Assembly (NCBI GenBank): GCA_902779565.1
Contig: CACZCD010000011.1
Location: 1-37,040 of the forward strand
Origin: an uncultured bacterium
Lineage (GTDB): Bacteria; Verrucomicrobiota; Kiritimatiellia; RFP12; UBA1067
Direction: 5' to 3'
Length of the DNA stretch: 37,040 bases
A program made the translations under genes and the position numbers. The notes beneath the pieces are model-generated. The model saw only the letters and a list, made by a program, of their open reading frames with translations. It was not told the DNA's origin and searched no databases. Shown in pieces: positions 17,402 through 26,292 of this stretch (its first letter is position 1; each line of letters opens with the position of its first letter).

Positions 17402-19336
17402 ATGAATAGATCTGTGTTGCCCATTTCTGTCCTTGCCTTTCTCGTCGCTGCGGCGGCATCGCCTGTTGTCGCAGATGCGGCCACGCTTGCGAAGGGCGTC
17501 AAGCTGGATTGCCCAGCGCCGGGAAGCTGGCGGTTCCACGTTTCGACGGGTACGATTGCGCCCGGCGTCGAAACGGTGCGCGTGACGCTGAAGAGCGACG
17601 AGGAGTCGCCGCCTCCCCGATTCTCGCTCAGGTGGTTTGTGCCGCAGACCGATATCCATCACCTTTGGACAAGCGAATCGACGCACTACGGCATACCGTG
17701 GAGCGAGCCGATGAACAGTGAACTTGCCGCATGGATGCCGCTCTATGACTTTCTCGACGCCAACGACCGCAGCCGTTTCGCGTTCGCCTGTTCGGAGGCG
17801 CGCCGCAAGGTGGTGTTCAAGGCGCCCGTCAGCGAAACGCAGATGGGCTTCAACTGTTCATTTACGTTCTTCACCGTGCCGGAGGCCCCGATGAAGGAGT
17901 ACACGGCGGAGATCCGGCTTGATTCCCGTTCCGTGTTCTACGGCGAGGCCATCGTCGAGGCGGCGGACTGGATCTGCCGCGCGGCGGGCATCGCGCCGAT
18001 GGAATCGCCGGCCGCCGCGTTCGACGCCGTGTATTCCACATGGTACGACTTCCATCAGGATGTCTGCGCGGAGGGCGTGGAGCGTGAATGTGCCCTTGCC
18101 GCCGCGCTCGGCATGAAGACCGTGATTGTCGATGACGGATGGCAGATCGATCTGCCCCTCGGCAACCGTCCCTGGAACGGTTACCGCTTCTGCGGCGACT
18201 GGAAGCCGGGGCGGCACTTCCCCGACATGGCCGCGCACGTGAAACGCGTGCACGCTTTGGGGCTCAAGTACATGATGTGGTATTCCGTTCCGTTTGTGGG
18301 GAAGGACAGCGCCAACTTCTCGCGGTTCAAGGGAAAATTCCTGCCCGTGGAGTGCGCGGGCGGGCATGTCCTCGACCCGCGGTTCCCGGAGGTGCGCGAG
18401 TTTGTCGTCCAAACCTACGAGGATGCCGTGAAGGACTGGGGCATAGATGGCGTAAAGTTGGATTTCATCGGGCGCTTTGCGCTCAAGGACGGCGTGGTTG
18501 ACCCTGCCATCGCCGAGAACTATGCCGGGCGCGACATGAAGTCGATACCGCTTGCTGTCGATACGATGCTTGCCGAGGCCATGCGGCGGCTCAAGGCGCT
18601 CAAGCCGGACATCCTCATTGAGTTCCGGCAGCCGTATGTGGGACCGGCCATCCGGCGCTTCGGCAACATGCTCCGCGCCACGGACTGTCCGCTTTCCATG
18701 GTGGAGAACCGGACGCGTATCGCACGCCTCCGCCTCACCTCCGGGCGAACAGCGGTCCATTCCGACATGTTGGAGTGGCGCGCGGACGAGACGCCTGAAA
18801 GCGCGGCAAGGTGCATCCTCAATTCGCTTTTTGGCGTGGTGCAGTATTCCATGCATCTGGGCGACCTTCCGGAAAGCCACCGTCGCATGGCGGCGCACTG
18901 GATCCGTTTCGCCGAGACGCACAAGGAGGCGCTTGTGAAGGGCGCGTTCCGTCCGCACTATCCCGCGAACGACTATCCGCTTCTTGTGGGTGAAAGCAAA
19001 TCCGAACGGGTGATAGGCGTGTATCAGGAAAATCTCGTGGTCGATGCGGGCGAGGCGGACAAGACCGTCTATGTCCTTAACGGTGCGAACACGGCTTCTT
19101 TCATGCTCAACCTTCCGTGTGCCCCTGCGCGGATCGAGGTTTATGACACCTTTGGTACGCGCGTGGATTCGCCTGCCTGTAAAGCGGGACTTCAGCGGCT
19201 TGCTGTCCCCGTTTCAGGCTATGCGAGGATCTCATGGGGGGCGGCGGCAAACAAAGATGTTGCACTCTCGACCATCCCTGGCGGTCATATCGGTGGCGGC
19301 ATCTCTGCGGATATGGTATCATACCGTCCTCTATAA
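17402..19336 (+). CDS. Secreted alpha-galactosidase-like glycoside hydrolase (GH36/clan GH-D)
   Basis: A 644-residue enzyme with a signal peptide (about 1-25, ending SPVVADA). The N-terminal ~200 residues form the beta-sandwich typical of GH36, followed by a (beta/alpha)8 barrel. Motifs are TVIVDDGWQID (about 240-250), the nucleophile aspartate in WGIDGVKLDF (D354), and an acid/base candidate in RATDCPLS (D428) followed by SGRTAVHSDML. The C-terminal ~100 residues form a beta domain. Family members release terminal alpha-galactose from oligosaccharides and mucin-type glycans. The start at 17402 is supported by the signal peptide and the -10 box; the frame extends 31 codons upstream, but those encode no sensible sequence. 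It sits beside the FAD oxidoreductase and sialidase, which fits a host-glycan role. Substrate specificity is inferred. Confidence 0.88.
   Translation: MNRSVLPISVLAFLVAAAASPVVADAATLAKGVKLDCPAPGSWRFHVSTGTIAPGVETVRVTLKSDEESPPPRFSLRWFVPQTDIHHLWTSESTHYGIPWSEPMNSELAAWMPLYDFLDANDRSRFAFACSEARRKVVFKAPVSETQMGFNCSFTFFTVPEAPMKEYTAEIRLDSRSVFYGEAIVEAADWICRAAGIAPMESPAAAFDAVYSTWYDFHQDVCAEGVERECALAAALGMKTVIVDDGWQIDLPLGNRPWNGYRFCGDWKPGRHFPDMAAHVKRVHALGLKYMMWYSVPFVGKDSANFSRFKGKFLPVECAGGHVLDPRFPEVREFVVQTYEDAVKDWGIDGVKLDFIGRFALKDGVVDPAIAENYAGRDMKSIPLAVDTMLAEAMRRLKALKPDILIEFRQPYVGPAIRRFGNMLRATDCPLSMVENRTRIARLRLTSGRTAVHSDMLEWRADETPESAARCILNSLFGVVQYSMHLGDLPESHRRMAAHWIRFAETHKEALVKGAFRPHYPANDYPLLVGESKSERVIGVYQENLVVDAGEADKTVYVLNGANTASFMLNLPCAPARIEVYDTFGTRVDSPACKAGLQRLAVPVSGYARISWGAAANKDVALSTIPGGHIGGGISADMVSYRPL
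19315..19323 (+). promoter_or_regulatory. Extended -10 promoter of the FAD oxidoreductase gene
   Basis: TGGTATCAT (19315-19323) gives a predicted start near 19330. The element lies inside the last codons of the alpha-galactosidase gene. A strong Shine-Dalgarno (AAAAAAGGAG, 19335-19344) precedes ATG 19352. There is no clear -35. Confidence 0.45.
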
Positions 19337-19351
19337 AAAAGGAGATGTCTT

Positions 19352-21532
19352 ATGGTTGGCAGAAAACGTCTAATGGGCTGCATGATGAATAACACCTATA
19401 GTCGGTTGACTTTCGTTCTCGTCGGTATGTCTGTCCTGACATCCTTTGCCCGGATCGATGTATTTCCCCAGTCGTTCGATAAGGGGGGATGGGCGCTTGA
19501 CTGTCAGTTTATGGATGTCATGGGGTCGCCCTATCTGCTGGCCCACGGCTTGGGGCGGCCGGTTCTGGATGCGCGTGCCGCGGTCGCTCTTCCGGCGCCC
19601 GGCGACTATCGCGTTTGGGTGAGAAGCCGCAACTGGACGGACGGTGCGCCGGGACGGTTCTCCGTGATCGTGGGCGGCAAGTCCCTTGCGGTCGAGTTCG
19701 GCGCAGCGCAGCGCGAGTGGGGTTGGGAGGATGGTGGGGTCGTCTCCGTCGCGCAGCGCGACGTGGAGGTGCGGCTTCACGATCTCACGGGGTTTGAGGG
19801 ACGCTGCGCGGGGCTCGTCTTTGCCCGACCGGACGAACCGGCACCGACGGGTGCCCTGAAGCTTGACGCGGCCCGCGTGGCGGAGACGGTGTCCGCCGAG
19901 TTCGTCGTGGTCGGTGGCGGTCTGCCGGGCTGCTGCGCCGCCGTCGCCGCGGCGCGGAGCGGCGTGAAGACGGTCCTGATTCAGGATCGACCCGTGCTGG
20001 GCGGCAACGCCAGCTCCGAGATCCGCGTCTGGAGCGCCGGGGAGGGCTTTACGCAGCCGATCATCGCCGAACTGCGCGGGCGGTTCCACAACATGGAGGC
20101 CAATTCCGCCATCTTCGACCAAGTGCGGCGGCGCGTTCTTGAGGATGAACCGAACATCGATCTGCGCCTGTGCTGCCGCGCCTTCGGCGTGACGAAAAAC
20201 GCCGACGGTTCGATCCGTTCCGTCAAGGCGCTGGACTGGCGGCGGAATCGTGTGATCGAGGTAAGCGCACCGCTCTTCGTGGATGCGACCGGCGACGGTT
20301 GGGTTGGATTCTGGGCGGGAGCCGACTACCGGATGGGGCGTGAGGCGGCTTCGGAGTACGGCGAGATGTATGCCCCCGAAAAGGCCGACGGCGATACGCT
20401 CGGCGCTTCGCTCATGTGGACGAGCGCGTTGGCCAACGACGACGTCCCGTTCTCGGCGCCCTGGGCGGAGCCCAGCGCGCAGGGGCATTCGGCCGTAAAC
20501 GGAGAATGGAACTGGGAGTACGGAATCCATCACGACATGATTGCGGATGGGGAGTTCATCCGGGACCGGCTTCTGAAGGCGATCTACGGGGCATTCTCGC
20601 TCGCCAAGCGCAACCCGGACAATTCGCGCCGCATTCTCGACTTCGTGCCGTTCCTGCTCGGGAAGCGCGAGTCGCGCCGGCTCCTTGGTGACTGGGTGTT
20701 CAGCTTCAACGACGTCACAAACCATGTGGAGCATGCGGACGCGATCGCGAAATGTTCGTGGAGCGTCGATCTTCATTATGACAAGACGGAAACGACCGGC
20801 GTTGACTACCTCACGTACTGCGTCCAGCCGCACTTCGGTCGCACATACGTTCCGTTCCGCTCCATCTATTCCCGGAACATCCCGAACCTCCTGATGGCGG
20901 GCCGCTGCTTCAGCACGACGCATGTCGGTCTCGGGTCGCCGCGCGTCATCAACACGCTTTCCCAGATGGGGGTCGCGGCGGGATATGCCGCTGCGATCTG
21001 CCGCCGTGAAGGCATCCGTCCGCGAGAGGTCTTTGCGCGGGGGCTGGTGCGCGAGATTCAGCGCAAGATGGGGGGCGACTGGCCGGGGAACCCGGATCCG
21101 GCACATGCCACCTGGCGCATTGTGGACGATGAGTCCGAGGGCGTGACCTTCGGAAAGGGATGGCGGCTCGGCTGGAACTGTAACGGTGAGCAGGTGGGGC
21201 ATGTCTCGCACCGGTGTGGTGCGCTGTCCACCGCGGAAGACGCGGTCTATCCGCTGCCGGTCGCGGCGGCGGGACGCTATCGCATCCATGTCAAGACGCC
21301 GTTCGCACCTTGGCCGCGGGAGAAGATGAGTGGCCGGGCCGCGTACCGCGTCGAAACCGCGGAAGGCGACCGGACGGTTCTGATGGACCACTATCTCCAG
21401 CAGGGGCGCTGGCGCGCGCTTGGAGAATTCACGCTGAAGCCGGGTGCTCGGCTGAGGATCGTTCCGCGCGAGTCCACTGTGGCGGGGACGCTCTATGCCG
21501 ATGGCGTCGCCCTTGAGCCGCTGGATCGATAG
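19352..21532 (+). CDS. Secreted FAD-dependent oxidoreductase with carbohydrate-binding-like flanks
   Basis: A 726-residue protein. The first ~30 residues include a hydrophobic export signal (FVLVGMSVLTSFARI). About 35-170 is a beta-sandwich (PAPGDYRVWVRSRNW). The FAD domain (PF12831 type) starts near 185 with the dinucleotide fold FVVVGGGLPGCCAAVAAARSG, followed by LGGNASSEIRVW, FVDATGDGWVGFWAGADYRMG and a late FAD-binding block RCFSTTHVGLGSPRVINTLSQMG. About 605-726 matches a golvesin/Xly CBD-like domain (AGRYRIHVKTPFAP, then GRWRALGEFTLKPG). The substrate is unknown; such proteins cluster with secreted glycosidases in PVC bacteria, possibly oxidising sugars. ATG 19352 is chosen over later ATGs (19373, 19382, 19385) by its Shine-Dalgarno. 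An exported FAD protein usually needs a Tat signal, but no twin-arginine is visible. Confidence 0.85.
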   Translation: MVGRKRLMGCMMNNTYSRLTFVLVGMSVLTSFARIDVFPQSFDKGGWALDCQFMDVMGSPYLLAHGLGRPVLDARAAVALPAPGDYRVWVRSRNWTDGAPGRFSVIVGGKSLAVEFGAAQREWGWEDGGVVSVAQRDVEVRLHDLTGFEGRCAGLVFARPDEPAPTGALKLDAARVAETVSAEFVVVGGGLPGCCAAVAAARSGVKTVLIQDRPVLGGNASSEIRVWSAGEGFTQPIIAELRGRFHNMEANSAIFDQVRRRVLEDEPNIDLRLCCRAFGVTKNADGSIRSVKALDWRRNRVIEVSAPLFVDATGDGWVGFWAGADYRMGREAASEYGEMYAPEKADGDTLGASLMWTSALANDDVPFSAPWAEPSAQGHSAVNGEWNWEYGIHHDMIADGEFIRDRLLKAIYGAFSLAKRNPDNSRRILDFVPFLLGKRESRRLLGDWVFSFNDVTNHVEHADAIAKCSWSVDLHYDKTETTGVDYLTYCVQPHFGRTYVPFRSIYSRNIPNLLMAGRCFSTTHVGLGSPRVINTLSQMGVAAGYAAAICRREGIRPREVFARGLVREIQRKMGGDWPGNPDPAHATWRIVDDESEGVTFGKGWRLGWNCNGEQVGHVSHRCGALSTAEDAVYPLPVAAAGRYRIHVKTPFAPWPREKMSGRAAYRVETAEGDRTVLMDHYLQQGRWRALGEFTLKPGARLRIVPRESTVAGTLYADGVALEPLDR

Positions 21533-21575
21533 CGACCCAGCCAACCGCGGGACGCGCACGGGTGACGTGCATTGG

Positions 21576-21605
21576 TTGCTTTTGCCGTGTGCTTTATAGT
21601 ATAAT
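21576..21605 (+). promoter_or_regulatory. Promoter of the sialidase-symporter operon
   Basis: -35 TTGCTT (21576-21581), an 18-bp spacer, and -10 TATAAT (21600-21605), followed by GCGC. The predicted start is near 21612. AAGGAGG (21623-21629) precedes ATG 21633. This is one of the best-formed promoters in the window. Confidence 0.7.
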
Positions 21606-21632
21606 GCGCAACCATTCCAACAAGGAGGATTC

Positions 21633-23555
21633 ATGAAACACCCCCATACGCATCTTTTGAAGTTGATGGGCGGCGCTTGTGCGCTTACCCTCTCTCTGCT
21701 CGGCGCGACGGCCTTCGCCGAAGAGTCCCACTGGCACCGGGGCGCGCGCTCCGTGCATGTCTGGCATCCGGGGCCGGGCGCGGAATGGGTCTATGGCGAA
21801 GTGAAGGTGGAGGCCTCCGTCCCTGGCAGCTATTTCTCGGTGATCGGCTTCAACTGCGGCTACTTCGGCATCCAGGAGCTCTATGACGGCTCGCGCGTCG
21901 CCATCTTCTCGGTGTGGGATCCGGGCGATCCGTTCAACTTCAGCGTGAAGGCCGACAACGTGGAGGAGCGTCTGCGCACCAAGAACCTGTACGCGGGCAA
22001 GGGCGTGACTGTCGGACGCTTCGGCGGCGAGGGCACGGGCGGGAAGTCGATGATGCCGTTCAGCTGGAAGATTGGCGACACGTGCCGCTTCGCCGTGTAC
22101 GCGCGGCGGGATGGCGACCATCGGGCCGCCTACACGGGCTACCTCTGGCGCGACGGGGCGTGGTTCAAGATGGCGACCTTCAGCACGCTCCAGTCCAAGG
22201 GCGATCCGGCGATCAAGGGCGTGTACAGTTTCGTGGAGGACTTCCGTCGTCAGCCCGAGTCGAAGCAGCAGATCCGTCGCGCGTCCTTTCTCAACTTCTT
22301 CTTCAAGCCGGCGGGCGGCGAGTGGGTGGCGGCGGCGGACGGACGCTTCACGGCCGACAACAATCCGTCTCCCGCCATTGATGCCGAGATCGTTGAGAAC
22401 GGTTTCACGCTCACGACGGGCGGCGCCACGACGAACAGCCACGTCAAGCTCAAGGAGTCGATGAAGACGCAGGTCGGGCCGCGTCCGGAGGCCTGCCTCA
22501 AGGTCGATGCTCTCACGCCCCATCCGCAGGTTCTCTTCAAGAACGGCGACGTGGTGGAGGGCGTGAAGACGGCGGTCTTCCGCATCCCCGCGCTCTGCAC
22601 CGCGCCGAACGGCGACTTGGTCCTCGCCTGCGACGCGCGGATCGAGAATGGCGGGGACCTCAACTGCGCCAAGCCGATCAACATCGCCATCCGCCGCTCG
22701 TTCGATTGCGGCAAGACATGGACGGCGCCCGTTTTCTCCTGGAAGTGGCCCTGGAACCAGAACCGGCATTGGGCCGGTTCCGATCCTTCGTTCGTGGTCG
22801 ATGCGCAGGCGAAGAAGATCTTTCTCTTCTACAACGTGTGGGAGAGCGCGAAGGGCGCCGGCATCTTCCGGTTCTGCGTGCAGGAATCCGCCGACAACGG
22901 CGCGACCTGGTCGAAGCCGCGCGAGATCTCGAAGGACATCGCGTTCAAGGGATGGCCGTTCGGCAAGCCGCAGAGCGAGGGCGGATTCATCTTCATCACG
23001 TCCGGCTCCGGCATCCAGACGAGCGACGGCACGCTCCTTCATACGCTCGTTCACGTGAACGACGGCAACGCGCTTTTCGGCTCGACCGACCACGGCCAGA
23101 CGTGGAAGGCCATCGGCACCCCCGTGAAGGATGGCGACGAGTGCAAGGTCGTGGAGCTCCCCGACGGCTCGTGGATGATCAATTCGCGTTGGAAGGGCGG
23201 CGGTCGTCAGATCCATGTGACGAAGGATCGCGGCAAGACGTGGGAGTCCCGCTACGACCGGAAGCTTGAAGACCCCCAGTGCAACGCGCAGATCATGCGC
23301 GTGGGCGATGTCCTTCTCTTCTCCAACTGCAAGAGCCCGGCGCGCCGCCACAGTCTGCACATCCGCGCGTCAACCGATGCCGGCGCCACATGGAACGAAG
23401 GTCTGTGCGTGCAGCCGCTTGGCGCCGCCTACTCCGACATGTGCGTCGTGCCCGGGCGTGAGATCGGTATTGCCTATGAAGGCGCCGGATACGCCACGAT
23501 CAATTTCACGACGATACCCTACGCGGAAATCTCCGAAGCGCTCGGCGGAAAGTGA
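21633..23555 (+). CDS. Secreted exo-alpha-sialidase (GH33) with N-terminal DUF3472 domain
   Basis: A 640-residue protein with a signal peptide ending TAFAE (about 1-29). About 30-275 matches DUF3472: WVYGEVKVEASVPGSYFSVIGF, GYFGIQE, FSVWDPGD, VGRFGGEGTGGKS. About 300-640 is a six-bladed sialidase propeller with VFRIPAL (FRIP arginine near 315) and five Asp boxes (SFDCGKTW, SADNGATW, STDHGQTW, TKDRGKTW, STDAGATW). The catalytic glutamate candidate is in VELPDGSW. The nucleophile-tyrosine region is AYSDM, followed by GIAYEGAGY. GH33 enzymes release terminal sialic acids from mucins and glycoproteins. The stop lies 17 bp before the next start, so the gene is in an operon with the Kelch-symporter. 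The DUF3472 role is unknown and probably glycan binding. Confidence 0.93.
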   Translation: MKHPHTHLLKLMGGACALTLSLLGATAFAEESHWHRGARSVHVWHPGPGAEWVYGEVKVEASVPGSYFSVIGFNCGYFGIQELYDGSRVAIFSVWDPGDPFNFSVKADNVEERLRTKNLYAGKGVTVGRFGGEGTGGKSMMPFSWKIGDTCRFAVYARRDGDHRAAYTGYLWRDGAWFKMATFSTLQSKGDPAIKGVYSFVEDFRRQPESKQQIRRASFLNFFFKPAGGEWVAAADGRFTADNNPSPAIDAEIVENGFTLTTGGATTNSHVKLKESMKTQVGPRPEACLKVDALTPHPQVLFKNGDVVEGVKTAVFRIPALCTAPNGDLVLACDARIENGGDLNCAKPINIAIRRSFDCGKTWTAPVFSWKWPWNQNRHWAGSDPSFVVDAQAKKIFLFYNVWESAKGAGIFRFCVQESADNGATWSKPREISKDIAFKGWPFGKPQSEGGFIFITSGSGIQTSDGTLLHTLVHVNDGNALFGSTDHGQTWKAIGTPVKDGDECKVVELPDGSWMINSRWKGGGRQIHVTKDRGKTWESRYDRKLEDPQCNAQIMRVGDVLLFSNCKSPARRHSLHIRASTDAGATWNEGLCVQPLGAAYSDMCVVPGREIGIAYEGAGYATINFTTIPYAEISEALGGK

Positions 23556-23572
23556 TCAGGATACCTAAGCAA

Positions 23573-26191
23573 ATGAAAACCATCATCACTTCTTTTCTTG
23601 TCCTCTTCACCGTTGCCGCCACCGCAAAATCCCCCGTCGCCGTCGAGTGGCGCGGCGCGGGCGAGACGATGCCGGCTGCCGTGGCGCGTCCGTTCGGGGG
23701 CTTTCTGCCCGACGGACGTTTCCTCGTCGCGGGCGGCAGCTACTTTGACGAAGGCGTAAAGAAATTCTCCGACAATGTCTACGTCCGTTCGACGGAGGGC
23801 AAGTGGTCGAAGGTCGGCGAGCTGCCGCACGACGTTGCGGAGGGCGTGACGTGCGAGATTCCAACGGGAATATTCTGCGCAGGCGGTACTGACGGCGAGA
23901 AAAAGTTTACTGATGCGTTCGTGTTGTCGGTGGACAACGGAAAACCAGTCGTGTCGGAACTGCCGCCGCTGCCAGAACCCGTGGTCATGGGCGCGGCTGC
24001 CGCCGACGGCACGAAGGTCTACGTTGTCGCCTCGCTGAAGATCTATGTGCTTGACACGGCGGATCCGAAGGAGTGGAAGTACGTCGGCCTGAGCTTGTCG
24101 CCCGCGCGCGAGCAACATGTCGCCGCGATCCAGAACGGCGACCAGAAGGAGAAGGTGCTCGTCGTCTACGGCGGATACGACATTAAGACCAAACAGCCGA
24201 TTGACAGCGGGATGGCCGTTGTCCTTTCTAGCGTAAATCCAACTCGCGTAACTCCAGCAATCCCACCGTCAAGCGACAAAGTCGTCAGCGAGGGGATCAG
24301 CACGGCCAAGGTCATCTCCCGCCTCCCTGAGAACACGACGACGATTGGCGCGGCGTTTTTGCCGAGCGGCCACCAGCACATCCTGCTTGTCGGTGGCTTC
24401 GGCAAGGAGGGGTGGATCGACCGTGCGCTCAAGGGCTCGGAGGAGATCGATCCGGTTAAGCTCGGCTGGCAGAGGAAGATTCTCGCCTACAACTGCGTGA
24501 CGGATGCGTGGTGCGAATACGGGGAGATCGCGAAAACCGACAGACCGCGCTGCGGCGCCGCCGCCGGCATAAGGTCCGGCAAGACGCCGGAGCAGTACAC
24601 GATTATCCTCGCAGGCGGCGAGGTCGCTCCCCGGACGCGCACGTCGGAGGTCTCCGTCGCCTCGTTCCGCAAGACCGGCAAGTTCGGCGCGATGGCGTGG
24701 GCCGTCGTTGGCGTGTATGCGCTTCTCATGGTCGGCATGGCCTGCATCTTCATCTTCAAGAAGAAGGACGAGAACGACTACTTCCGCGGCGGCAACCGCA
24801 TCCCGTGGTACGTCGCGGGCATGTCCATCTTTGCGACGATGCTCTCCTCCATCACCTTCATCGCGATTCCGACGCAGGCGTATCTCCAGGACTGGCGCTA
24901 CTTCGTGATGGCGTTCTTCATCATCGGCATGGCGCCCGTCGCGATCTACTACTATCTGCCGTTCTTCTGCCGGCTCGGCATCACTTCGGCGTACGAATAC
25001 CTCGAGAAGCGGTTCAATCTCGGCGTGCGTCTCTTCGGTTCGGCGGCGTTCGTCGTGTTCATGGTCTGCCGCGTGGCGGTGGTGACGCTTCTGCCGGCGA
25101 TCGCGCTCAACGCCGTCACGGGGATCTCCATCGACGCGTGCATCCTCATCTGCGGCATCCTGACGATGATCTACTGCTCGCTCGGCGGACTGGAGGCCGT
25201 GATCTGGAGCGACTTCGTGCAGGGCATCGTCCTCATGGGCGGCGCGGTGTCGGTGCTGGTGCTCCTCATCCTCAAGACGGGGCCGGACGGTGCGCACTTC
25301 TCGACGTTCTGGCAGGTGGCGGACCATTACGGCAAGAACCAGATGTGGGATTTCCGTCTCCTCTTCACGCAGCCCGTCTTCTGGGTGGTCGCGGTGCAGG
25401 GGCTGATCTCCAACCTCTCCAGCTACACGTCGGATCAGTGCGTCATCCAGCGCTACATCGCGACGCCGGACGAGAACGCCACGAAGCGTTCGCTCTGGTT
25501 CAACGGCTGCATGAGCGTCTTCGCGCAAGTCGTCTTCTACGGGATCGGCATGGCGCTCTTCGCGTTCTACCACACGCATCCGGAGGCGATGGATGTGACG
25601 ATGCCGAAGGGCGACTCGGTGCTGCCGATCTTCATGGCGACGGAGATGCCGCCGTGGCTCGCGGGTTTGGTGATCGCGGCCGTCTTCGCGGCGACGATCT
25701 CGACGCTTTCGGCGAACCTCAGCTCCGCCTCGACGGCGGTCGTGACGGATTTCGTCAAGCGCTTTAACCCCGGAATCTCCGGCAAGATGCAGATTCGCTG
25801 CGGGCAGGTCTGCACGTATGTCGTCGGCATCATCGGCATCCTCGCGGCGCTCACGCTCGCCCGGATGGAGTCCAGCGCGCTCTTCGACAACTTCAACAAA
25901 TACATCGCAATGCTGACGGCGGGGCTGACGGGCCTCTTCTTCATGGGCGTGTTCATGCCGCGCATCAAAGGCCTCGCGGCGGTGCTCGGTCTGGCGGCCA
26001 ACTATTTCGTCTGCTTCAGCTGCGAGATTCTCCACTGTGACGTGTTCGGCCTCAAGTTCCATCCGTTCCTCCTGGGCGGCATCGGGCTGGTCGTCTGCGT
26101 CGCCGTCGCGTACGCCGCCTCGTTCGTCTTGCGCGAGAAGGGCCGGGACCTCACAGGTCTCACGCTCAAGACGCTGAAGGCGAGACCGTAA
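23573..26191 (+). CDS. Kelch mutarotase-like domain fused to a sodium:solute symporter (probable sialic-acid transporter)
   Basis: An 872-residue fusion. A signal peptide (1-18, ending ATAK) precedes a six-bladed Kelch propeller (about 20-365) of the NanM/cyclically permuted mutarotase type. Typical blades read GGFLPDGRFLVAGGSYF and ILLVGGFGKEGW. From about 375 to 872 lies an SSS-family (PF00474) permease with about 12-13 hydrophobic helices, including SSITFIAIPTQAYL, GGLEAVIWSDFVQ and STLSANLSSASTAV. NanM-type propellers interconvert sialic-acid anomers, and SSS symporters of this branch import sialic acid with sodium. The upstream sialidase makes that assignment likely; another sugar acid is possible. 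ATG 23573 is preferred over an in-frame GTG at 23552 that overlaps the sialidase stop. No nanA or nanE lies in this window. Confidence 0.88.
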   Translation: MKTIITSFLVLFTVAATAKSPVAVEWRGAGETMPAAVARPFGGFLPDGRFLVAGGSYFDEGVKKFSDNVYVRSTEGKWSKVGELPHDVAEGVTCEIPTGIFCAGGTDGEKKFTDAFVLSVDNGKPVVSELPPLPEPVVMGAAAADGTKVYVVASLKIYVLDTADPKEWKYVGLSLSPAREQHVAAIQNGDQKEKVLVVYGGYDIKTKQPIDSGMAVVLSSVNPTRVTPAIPPSSDKVVSEGISTAKVISRLPENTTTIGAAFLPSGHQHILLVGGFGKEGWIDRALKGSEEIDPVKLGWQRKILAYNCVTDAWCEYGEIAKTDRPRCGAAAGIRSGKTPEQYTIILAGGEVAPRTRTSEVSVASFRKTGKFGAMAWAVVGVYALLMVGMACIFIFKKKDENDYFRGGNRIPWYVAGMSIFATMLSSITFIAIPTQAYLQDWRYFVMAFFIIGMAPVAIYYYLPFFCRLGITSAYEYLEKRFNLGVRLFGSAAFVVFMVCRVAVVTLLPAIALNAVTGISIDACILICGILTMIYCSLGGLEAVIWSDFVQGIVLMGGAVSVLVLLILKTGPDGAHFSTFWQVADHYGKNQMWDFRLLFTQPVFWVVAVQGLISNLSSYTSDQCVIQRYIATPDENATKRSLWFNGCMSVFAQVVFYGIGMALFAFYHTHPEAMDVTMPKGDSVLPIFMATEMPPWLAGLVIAAVFAATISTLSANLSSASTAVVTDFVKRFNPGISGKMQIRCGQVCTYVVGIIGILAALTLARMESSALFDNFNKYIAMLTAGLTGLFFMGVFMPRIKGLAAVLGLAANYFVCFSCEILHCDVFGLKFHPFLLGGIGLVVCVAVAYAASFVLREKGRDLTGLTLKTLKARP

Positions 26192-26211
26192 CGGAAGACG
26201 CCCCGCCCCCG

Positions 26212-26253
26212 TTCTCCGCGAAAAATCGTGAGGCGGCGGGTGCTTGCGGAGAA
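26212..26253. other. Inverted repeat TTCTCCGC/GCGGAGAA upstream of the zinc-ribbon gene
   Basis: TTCTCCGC (26212-26219) and GCGGAGAA (26246-26253) are exact reverse complements 26 bp apart. The right arm overlaps the -35 box (TTGCGG) of the downstream promoter. It could be a terminator-type stem for the symporter transcript or an operator. No U-run follows, which slightly favours an operator. Confidence 0.45.
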
Positions 26254-26272
26254 AGACGGTTTGTTATATACT
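26244..26272 (+). promoter_or_regulatory. Promoter of the zinc-ribbon / phosphatidyltransferase operon
   Basis: -35 TTGCGG (26244-26249), a 17-bp spacer, and -10 TATACT (26267-26272). The predicted start is near 26279. AAGGAG (26280-26285) is the Shine-Dalgarno before ATG 26293, leaving a leader of only about 14 nt. Confidence 0.65.
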
Positions 26273-26292
26273 ATGCGCCAAGGAGAAGAACC

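Noticed and set aside
19370-26062. Long minus-strand open frames antisense to the oxidoreductase, sialidase and symporter
   Set aside because: Low-complexity composition (Arg, His, Asp, Glu), no motifs, and strong plus-strand genes with signal peptides and promoters cover the same DNA.
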